The notes under the pieces: generated by a model
Database searches by the model: none
What the model was told of the DNA's origin: nothing
Seen by the model: the letters and a program-made list of their open reading frames with translations, nothing else
Translations under genes and position numbers: made by a program
Assembly: GCA_039707465.1 (NCBI GenBank)
Contig: CM077645.1
Location: 164,263,503-164,327,502, forward strand
DNA length: 64,000 nucleotides
From: Rhabdophis nuchalis
Lineage: Eukaryota > Chordata > Lepidosauria > Squamata > Natricidae
Reading direction: 5' to 3'
In this document: positions 56,840 to 64,000 of the stretch, in pieces
How the letters are laid out: each line of letters opens with the position of its first letter
How positions within the stretch are numbered: position 1 is the stretch's first letter

Positions 56840-57835
56840 AATTTACCCACTGTTTCACCCAGGTAAGTACATAAGCCTGGTCGTAAAGCTCTCAATCCAG
56901 CAACCCCAAATCCCTATTACTTTGGATTCTTGCAACATTTTCAGTCTTATTCTTGCTCTTTTTCTTTGCCAAATGTATTCCAGAATTATTTTATTCAGCT
57001 CCTCAAATTATTTTTTTCTAGCTTTATAGGAATTGTTTCAAAAAAAAAAAAAAAGGAGTTTTGGCAGGATATTCATTTTTATAGTAGCTGTTCTTCCTAC
57101 CATTGATAGTTGCAGGTTCTTCCATTTATCCAGATCTAATTTAATTTGTTGCATTAATTTTGTGTAGTTATCTTCTTTAATTCTTGCAGATCCTGCTGTT
57201 CACTTCTTGTGATCTTGATTTGATTCCTCTGTCGATTCAGTCTAGGACAAACTTACTTATTTCATAGGTATTTTTGTTGTGCGTAAGTGCTGGATTGGAA
57301 TGTTACTGGACAGAATTATTTATCTCCTACTGTAAATGTGACCTTGTAAAAAGTGCTAACTGAGCTAGGTATTACCTGGGGGAGACAGCAGCACAAGATG
57401 TAGAGTCAGAATGTCTCCAGTGGAGTTCTGGTTATACTATGTTGAGGCCACCTGGGGGCACAGATTGGCAGCCTGACAAGAAAGACACCTTCCCAATCAA
57501 TTTGTCTGTCTAGTCAAGTCGTATTTAGAAACTTTGTGTTTACAGATCACTCAAATGGTAGGTTTTAATGGCTTCAGAGAAGCTATTAAGAGTTTTCAAT
57601 TGAGGGAAGTGTGGCAGTAACACCAAACACTTGAGAAGGCTTTGTAGAAAACAGCAGAAACAACTTTCTAGATTAATTGACTCTCACTAAACACATTTTT
57701 ACAGAAGACATAATTAAGCAGGGTTATCAGTTGTCAGTCTTTGTAAGGATTGAAAGAACAGTTTTTCCAAGGAATGACAGAACAGCAGACCCAAAAAGAA
57801 AATTATCTCTTTGATTAAAAATATTAACTCTGTTT
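56840..57835. other. AT-rich spacer, nothing recognised
   Basis: An A-run of 14 lies near 57040. No gene supported. Confidence 0.5.
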
Positions 57836-57839
57836 AAAT

Positions 57840-57892
57840 GACTTGTTAATTTCATTGTACCATGTGCAATGATAATAAAGTAAACTAAACTA
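57840..57892 (+). mobile_element. L2 LINE 3' tail
   Basis: TTTCATTGTACCATGTGCAA followed by TGATAATAAAG and TAAACTAAAC tail units, the same layout as the L2 end at 15580-15628. Confidence 0.75.
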
Positions 57893-58716
57893 AATCTCAT
57901 AATGGTATCTGGATGGAAAATGTAGCCACAAAGAGCAGATAGAGAAATGAATTTTAAAATCAGCTAAAACATGATTATAAACAACTCTTTTTCAGTACAG
58001 TAAATTAACAATCCTTTGAGAAATTGAGAGGAGATGGCAATTTTATGGAAAGTACAGAAAAAGTATTAGGAGTATTAAATCATCATGGGTATAATAATAT
58101 TAGTTTCATTGTTGCTTGCTGAGAACATCACTGATCCTCCTGTAGTTTTTGCATTCATTCTTGCTACCTTTCCTTTTGAATCAAAAATCAAAAGCAAAGG
58201 TTTTCAACCAAAAGGTATTCAACCAACTAGCACAGAGCTAGTTCTCCTACACATCAGACAAATTTAGACAGCCACTTCATGAGTTAATCACAGGCATCAT
58301 TTAATATTTCTCCAATTCTATCATCTGAATCAGCTAGCTGAGCAATTTTCAACATTCTAACATCATTTAAGATTTTCCTTCATCAAGTTTTTCATTGTGA
58401 AGTAACATCTGCGGCATTCCTTTCAATTCCATAGTCAACATGTCACTATCGTTCACAGAGACATTGCTAAAACATTCTGCCAGCTTTTGTTTAGAATGTG
58501 AGGAATATACCTATGACTAATAGGAAGAATGTTGATACTGTTCCATCATACAAAAATAAAGATAACAATAATGAAAACTACAAGGGGGCACCAGTTAAAT
58601 GTGCTTTTGGGTTAAGGTAGAATTATATTTGAAAAGTTTGGAGACCTAACAAGCAGGATTAACAGCTTGAGTGCATGAAGGGTATTTTTGATCTTAATGT
58701 AGGACTAATTAAATTC

Positions 58717-59139
58717 TGATAGTCCTTAATTTATGACCATTCATTCAGATCATTCAAAGTTATGACAGCACTGAACAATGTACTTATGATCAGTCCTTGG
58801 AGTTTTAACCATTGCAGCACCCCTGTGGTCACCTGAAAATCCAGAAAATCCAGAAAATCAGCCACTAGCTCGCAATGACAACATATCAACAAACTACAAT
58901 CACATGGTTGCGATTTTTGACATTCTGTGCTGGCTTCCCACAAGCAAAGTGAAGGGGGAAGCTAGCAGGATGCCAATAGTCATCAATCACATGAGATCCT
59001 TACTTAACCACTTGAGTGTTCTTCACTTAATGGCCACAACGAGGACTATTTACATTGCTAAGTGATATCACCACGTGATGTTATGCTTTACAACCACATA
59101 ATTCCAGTCCCAATTGCCATTGTAAGATGAGGACTATCT
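58717..59139 (+). mobile_element. DNA element of the CAGGTAG family, decayed
   Basis: Left GATAGTCCTTAATTTATGAC and right GTAAGATGAGGACTATC are inverted ends. The interior has AACCATTGCAGCACCCCTGT and TTGCGATTTTTGACATTCTG. Compare 31883-32268. Confidence 0.6.
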
Positions 59140-59187
59140 TTAAATGTAAAAAAAGATTGTTTTCCCCATTCATGGGACAATCTAAAG

Positions 59188-59313
59188 CAAGGGTGTAAAA
59201 AACGTGATGATACTTTGTTGTCACGTGACATATCACAACTTCTCCCTCTCTGCTAAACTGGGGTGGGCATGGCCAGCGCATCCAGCCCGCAGGTAGTGGG
59301 TTTGACACCACTA
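59188..59313 (+). mobile_element. hAT MITE (CAGGGGTGTCAAACTC family)
   Basis: Left CAAGGGTGTAAAAAACGTGA, right GGGTTTGACACCACTA, 8-bp duplication ATCTAAAG / ATCTAGAG (7 of 8). It contains GTCACGTGACATATCACAAC and GGGGTGGGCATGGCCAGC. It is related to the interrupted MITE at 12408. Confidence 0.85.
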
Positions 59314-59494
59314 ATCTAGAGAATGTTTGAGAAAGGATAGTTATTAACTTCATTGTGCAATATTATACTATATGGACTTGTCCTACAAATAATTCATTCT
59401 ATTTTAAAATCTATTAATTTGTTAAGGGTGTTACAAAAACTATGTGATTTAAATATGTGAATGTATTTTTGAATTATATAACAAAAACTACAAT

Positions 59495-59545
59495 TTAGTA
59501 TAGCCTTTACTGTCATTGTACATTATGTATACAACGAAATAGGTA
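59495..59545 (-). mobile_element. L2 LINE 3' tail
   Basis: Reverse complement reads TTTCGTTGTATACA ... CAATGACAGTAAAGGCTATA, an L2 end. Confidence 0.7.
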
Positions 59546-59784
59546 TTAATGTGAAGAATTTGGGATTCTTTGCCACACCCTTCCTCCTACCAATGCTTCA
59601 ACATGAAAAAATATTGCAGCATCATAGCTGAGAACACTAGGACATGTCTGACTTCTGTTTGTCTGAACAGAAATAATGTTCAAGGTTTTCAATGGCTATA
59701 AAAACTATGGCAAATGGTTTCTACTGTTATTTTTTTAATAGTATCTTTTTTTATAGCCTTCCTTTTGTATTTTTGCAATTCCAG

Positions 59785-60153
59785 GATTGGATCAGATTTG
59801 TATCTATTCTTCTTAGGGTTTCTTTGCACGATAAAATAAGTCTTGGCTTCCTTTGTTTTTCTAATAATTATTCACCATGTGCTTACATCTCTCAAGGACA
59901 GCCAAAGGGTATGGCATTTAAGATGCAATATGAGGAAAGCCACAGGGATGCAACATTCTTTGTAAAGTGTATTTTTGATGTTGAAGCCAAGAAGTTTTCT
60001 TGGTTCAGTTATTTCAGGTTCATTATACCAGAGCTCGCAGATCTGGCCTGCAAACATCCCGATAAACCATTACAAAGCATCAAAAAGGAATATGAGAGGG
60101 GGGAAAATTGCATGGCTGCATATTTTCCCACTGCAGATTTGTCTAAAATGTAG
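59785..60153 (+). other. Unassigned open frame 1 (possible exon or relic)
   Basis: After an acceptor-like TTTTTGCAATTCCAG (ending 59784) a frame stays open for about 120 codons to TAG at 60151-60153. The second half reads like protein (AFKMQYEESHRDATFFVKC, FRFIIPELADLACKHPDKP, QSIKKEYERGENC), with balanced composition unlike the flanking DNA. No start codon context or donor is clear. It could be a pseudogene or an insertion of foreign origin. No family was recognised and none is asserted. Confidence 0.3.
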
Positions 60154-60817
60154 ACACTGTATGGCATAGCACTCTGTTTGTGAGATTACCTACGTATCTA
60201 AGTCCACAAAATACATTATGGAAAATAATCTTTATATCAGACCAGCTTTGGAGCAAGTGCTGCAGTAATGGAAACTACTGCAGAATAAATCCAAGGCTAC
60301 AGAATGAAGATTTATTTGCCTTGCCAGGACATACTTTCCATCATTCTGGTTTCTAGACAAAATATGGACTGCTGTTAAGCAAGCATCAAATGAAATAGCA
60401 TTTGAAACAGAAAAACATTGTTTGAATATTTCCAGAGATATGACATCATATTTTTTATGTAAACATAAGGAGTCCTTGGATCAAGCATAATATCTCATTA
60501 TTTTTGTTGCTTTTTAATTCATAACAAAACAGTGCTTTCATGGGGGAGGGGGAATGAAACAAATACAACAAAAAACAAAAGAAAACCTAGTATGATCAAT
60601 CATTTTAGCAGTAAACAGTTACAGCATGGGAACGATAAATGCATGGCCCCTTTCACTCAATACATTGAAGACATGAATGTGCTTGCTGCATATGAACACA
60701 TTGCCTATAGAGGTAGACTTTGCATGGACCAATATAATGAAATATGACCTTCATTGATACAAAACACAGGATGTTAAAAACCATGATAATTATATAATTA
60801 TATTAGAAATATATTGG

Positions 60818-61140
60818 ATAGGGTGATGGCTCAGTGGTGAAAAACCTGGGCTTGTAGGCTGGCATTTTGGCAATCTCAAGGTTTGAGACCCAAGAACCAC
60901 ATGATGTGGTGAGCTCCCATCCTTGCCCCAGCTCCTGCACCAACCATGCAACCAAAGCATGTCAATGCAAATAGGTAAATAAGTACCTCTTTGGTAGGAA
61001 GATAATGATGCTCTGTGACATCATGCTGGCTATGTAACCATGGAGATGTCTTTGGACAATGCTGGCTCAATGACCTTGAAATGGAGATAAGCACTTCCCC
61101 GGTAGTCAACAATGACTAGCAGAGTAAAATTTGCAGGGAA
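60818..61140 (+). mobile_element. Sauria-type SINE
   Basis: GGTGATGGCTCAGTGGTGAA is the tRNA-like head with an A box, followed by a decayed B box (GGTTTGAGACC). Then come GATGTGGTGAGCTCCCATCC, CACCTCTTTGG-like text, and the 3' domain CTATGTAACCATGGAGATGT to AGTCAACAATGACTAGCA. The layout is that of the squamate Sauria SINE family, whose 3' end is related to RTE/BovB. Moderately diverged. Confidence 0.88.
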
Positions 61141-61581
61141 TCTTTTATCATTATACAATATATATCATTTATTTTTCCAGGCTTGAGCTAGATCCAATTA
61201 AAAAAAAGATATAAATAAGTTGCCCGAATCAACAATTCAAAGCCTGGAAGATTTTCATCCATCTTAGGAAATCTTTTTTTCCCAACTTCCTAAGAAAAAA
61301 TATTGACATTAGTTTCCATGGCATCAAGTGCCACTTTTTCTAGGTTAAAGTAAAAACAACAAGAAATTCAGATATTTAGTCCCAGGGGTCAAATTAGAGA
61401 AGGAAAGGATGGCTTCATCTAAAGAGTATTTAGTGAATGTTACAGTTCAAGGTCAGCTCTGAGAAAACTCTAAGAGAAAACTTTTAAATTTGGTAAGTCT
61501 TGCTTTTTCCTAACAAAATATGTCATTCTGAGATCCCTGCCTGTGGTAAGTGGGGTGGCCCCCTGAAAAGAGGTTTATTAG

Positions 61582-62127
61582 TTCTTTCACAAAAGTGCAG
61601 TGGAAAGTTTTCCAGGCCATGTTTACTCAGACATAAAAGAGCTGGAGCTCAAAGGGATGAATCCATTCTGTTTTGGAAAAGCTGGTGGGTGCGTGGGAGA
61701 AGTTATCCCTGCAGATTTTTCTGGAACAAAAGCTTTGCCTTACATCCTTATAGGCTTTCATTTGCCTATAGCTTTCTGGCACATATTCTCAGCCTACAAA
61801 ACACATATTTTATTGGCAAAGATCTTGTTAGATTGGCATGAACGATTCCCTCCTGTGCTGGCTGAACTCAGAAAGCAAAACATGTTTAATGTGAATCGAC
61901 TGATGTTTCTTGGAACAGTTGCTCTTGGAAAAAAGAATGACATCAAAATGGATGAAAGGTTGCCGCTTCCCCTCCTCTACTTCCAGGTTGGGCAAAATAA
62001 ACAGGTAGTTAACTATGTGGGTCTGTGTGGGTGTGAATATGAAACAGGAAGAAAGAGAATAAAATATAGAAATGTAGTAGTTGGGCAGATGGAAATGAAG
62101 AAGAGTTGCTTTAGATGTTCACTGTAG
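61582..62127 (+). other. Unassigned open frame 2, about 180 codons
   Basis: The longest frame in the window outside transposons and low-complexity DNA. It is open from the stop at 61579-61581 to TAG at 62125-62127, with GTG (61600) or ATG (61657) as first possible starts. Composition is protein-like: SFPGHVYSDIKELELKGMN, PYILIGFHLPIAFWHIFSAY (hydrophobic), LLDWHERFPPVLAELRKQN, DERLPLPLLYFQVGQ. The last 35 residues are lysine/arginine-rich and may be read-through. It lies 1.4 kb downstream of unassigned frame 1 on the same strand, separated by a Sauria SINE. Host pseudogene, non-retroviral insertion and chance all remain possible. Confidence 0.3.
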
Positions 62128-62299
62128 GAAAGAGCAGAATATTTTCAGAACCCAGGTAGTTCTAATTGATCAAAAAGGAACAGGATCAAGATAATAATAA
62201 CAAGCCCAGGTGTAAAAAAAAAGGGGTGGGCAGGTGGGTTAACTTCCAAAGCAAGAAAATAAAATAAGCCATAAAATAAATAAAATAAATTTAGTCCAG

Positions 62300-62470
62300 C
62301 AGTGGGATCCACTTACCTTCCCTATTGATTCGCCAATGTGAGCCTGCATGTCTGCGCATGCACACCATCTTCTGTGCTCACGCATTATGTCAGTTGGGGG
62401 GGGGGGAGCCTCCTGCAGCCACTGCTATCAGTTTGCCCAAACCGAAGAGAACCAGCTAAATACCAAGGTT
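62300..62470 (+). mobile_element. hAT-type remnant (CAGTGGGATCC end)
   Basis: CAGTGGGATCCACTTACC resembles the CAGTGGTGGGATTC ends. GAGCCTCCTGCAGCCACTGC and a G-run follow. The right terminus is decayed and no target duplication could be read. Confidence 0.55.
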
Positions 62471-62474
62471 AATT

Positions 62475-63785
62475 CATAGAACTGGATTTGCTTATTGACT
62501 ACAATTTATTATGTATTCTCATTTGATGCCTTTTCTCTAAACCATGTAGTCCATGAACGAACCCAAACTCATGTTTCTTAGGATTAGAAATGTGAAAGTT
62601 TGGGTGAAAATGAGGAAATTCGGGAGGAAGGCTCATTCTTTCTTCCCCATTTTTCTCCCAATGGTAGTATTTTTAAAAATTCCAAATTTATTTCGTTTCT
62701 TCTCAGGCTCAATTCTTTTCCTGGTTCTCCCTACTTCTATATCCCTGGCAATTATCGGAGTGTAGATTATATTATGAGGTGCCAATCAAACCAGAACTTT
62801 TGAAATGTACTTGAAGATTCTTAATTCTTCTCAGCATCTACTGGGATAATTCAGAAACATTGATAGATGCAGGAAATATCATCCTTTGCAAGATGGCCCA
62901 TTGTCAAAATTCAATAGCATTTTTATCTTTTGGGCTCTAATGACATATTTGCTCCTCCCCCCCCCCCCTTTTCAATAGTCCTTGTAATGGCTCGTCAATA
63001 GACCTGTTTTTAACCTCCAATTGGACTAATTTAATCTTGAATTTAGTCTATTTGTGATCAAACTAGGGTTTAGATTTATATTTGGACTTGGATTTGGATA
63101 TTTTGTTTGCTTTTTCAATCAGATTTGAGGATTTGCTGAAAAAGTGCAAAACTTTATCCTTTGCCACTGAGACCGACTGCCTTTGCTGAGAAGCTATTGG
63201 CAAACTAAAGAGCAGGCAGTAATACCCCCAGTCTTACTAAATCATCCTATATTGATGTCCTTCTCCAAAGCAATTTCATCCAGGCAGTTATGCTCTGCCT
63301 TGTACACCAGAGCTCTGCAATAAGAGAGGAGTGACGGCTGTTGGGATAAAAACAAATCTTAAAATCAATAGTTTTGTTAAAGAAAATTTGGAGATATTAT
63401 CATAAAATCAATAGCATTGATGCCATTATCCTCTACTGTGGAAATTCTCTTTGAAAATGCCACCCTACCTCTTTAAGATGAAGCCATATTTCATAGTCAC
63501 CTCATATTCACTGTTAATTCTGTTGTCCTTCAAGCAACAGAGCAACTCAAGCTAAATATATTAGAACCAGGCCCATATCTCACAGTGTATATACCAAATG
63601 CACTTCTACACTTTCTTCTTGGAAGTCTGCATGAGCATTACTAAAATATTGATAAAGCTAACTTAAACACAGAGATCCGTGCCCACCCCACTTACTGCTT
63701 GTAGATAACTTTGTCATTTCTTGGAAGAAAGATGAAGATGCAGTTTTTAGTTACCACAGTCTATGAACCCACTATTTAACTATAT
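62475..63785. other. AT-rich spacer, nothing recognised
   Basis: A C-run lies near 62958. No supported gene. Confidence 0.5.
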
Positions 63786-63786
63786 T

Positions 63787-63862
63787 CCTGCCCATGCAGG
63801 GGGTTGGACTAGAAGACCTACAAGGTCCCTTCCAACTCTGCTATTGTATTGTATTGTATTAT
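63787..63862 (+). mobile_element. CR1 LINE 3' end, minimal
   Basis: CCTGCCCATGCAGGGGGTTG, GACTAGAAGACCTACAAGGT and a TATTG tail. Only the last 75 bp of CR1 are present. Confidence 0.92.
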
Positions 63863-64000
63863 ATCAAAGAGAACATTCTAGAACCAAAATGGTAGGCCCT
63901 TGACTTCCTAACCTATAAGGGGAGGGGGGGGAGACAGAGTAATATCCTTAATGCTGTAAAGATCACTTCTTCAGAAATATCTTCAGTTTAGCCTGTTTTA

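Noticed and set aside
1..64000. CRISPR array, operons or bacterial promoters
   Set aside because: The window is eukaryotic: SINEs, LINEs, microsatellites and splice-like signals. Regular repeats here are microsatellites or satellites without spacers.

Overview
The window looks like non-coding vertebrate DNA from a squamate reptile, probably a snake. The evidence is the repeat community: 5'-truncated CR1 ends with TATTG-type tails, an L2 copy with a decayed reverse transcriptase, a BovB fragment, a Sauria-type SINE, another tRNA-derived SINE, Penelope-like termini, many short palindromic hAT MITEs and long CT/CTTT/ATCT microsatellites. No complete host gene could be recognised on either strand. 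Most short ORFs are chance reading frames in AT-rich DNA. A few open stretches (3650-3960, 28412-28498, 43140-43326, 59785-60153, 61582-62127) are listed as unassigned.

Layout. 1-5.6 kb: plain AT-rich sequence with one old CR1 fragment. 5.6-8.2 kb: a three-level nest, a TA-flanked mariner-like element (5627-8210) holding a hAT element (5945-7390) that holds a MITE (6411-6534), plus a second MITE at 7589. 8.6-10.6 kb: a perfect MITE, a TA-flanked element, and a Penelope terminus with a hammerhead core. 12.4-15.6 kb: an old MITE interrupted by a 1.8-kb GC-rich hAT element that seems to carry a captured first exon, followed by an L2 LINE. 17.2-19.2 kb: a Helitron-like 3' end and a second mariner-like element. 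19.7-32.7 kb: CR1, MITEs, microsatellites and LINE tails in AT-rich DNA. 34.0-34.8 kb: a 7-bp AT satellite beside two inverted copies of a tRNA-derived SINE; one copy contains a complete predicted type I hammerhead ribozyme. 36-46 kb: CR1, BovB, L2 and hAT remnants. 47.9-53.1 kb: three inverted pairs of Penelope-like termini and a decayed LINE. 54-64 kb: SINEs, hAT elements, two unassigned ORFs and a CR1 end.

The genes here belong to mobile elements and do not form a host pathway. The most notable theme is ribozymes: hammerhead cores appear in Penelope-type termini at several sites, and an apparently complete hammerhead with three pairable stems lies 12 nt past the B box of a pol III-type SINE (34515-34561, minus strand). 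The second theme is DNA transposons acting as carriers: two hAT elements with different terminal repeats share internal sequence, and one carries a signal-peptide-like exon ending in a consensus splice donor. Target-site duplications were read directly and fix the nesting order at several sites. Family names rest on pattern recognition without database searches.
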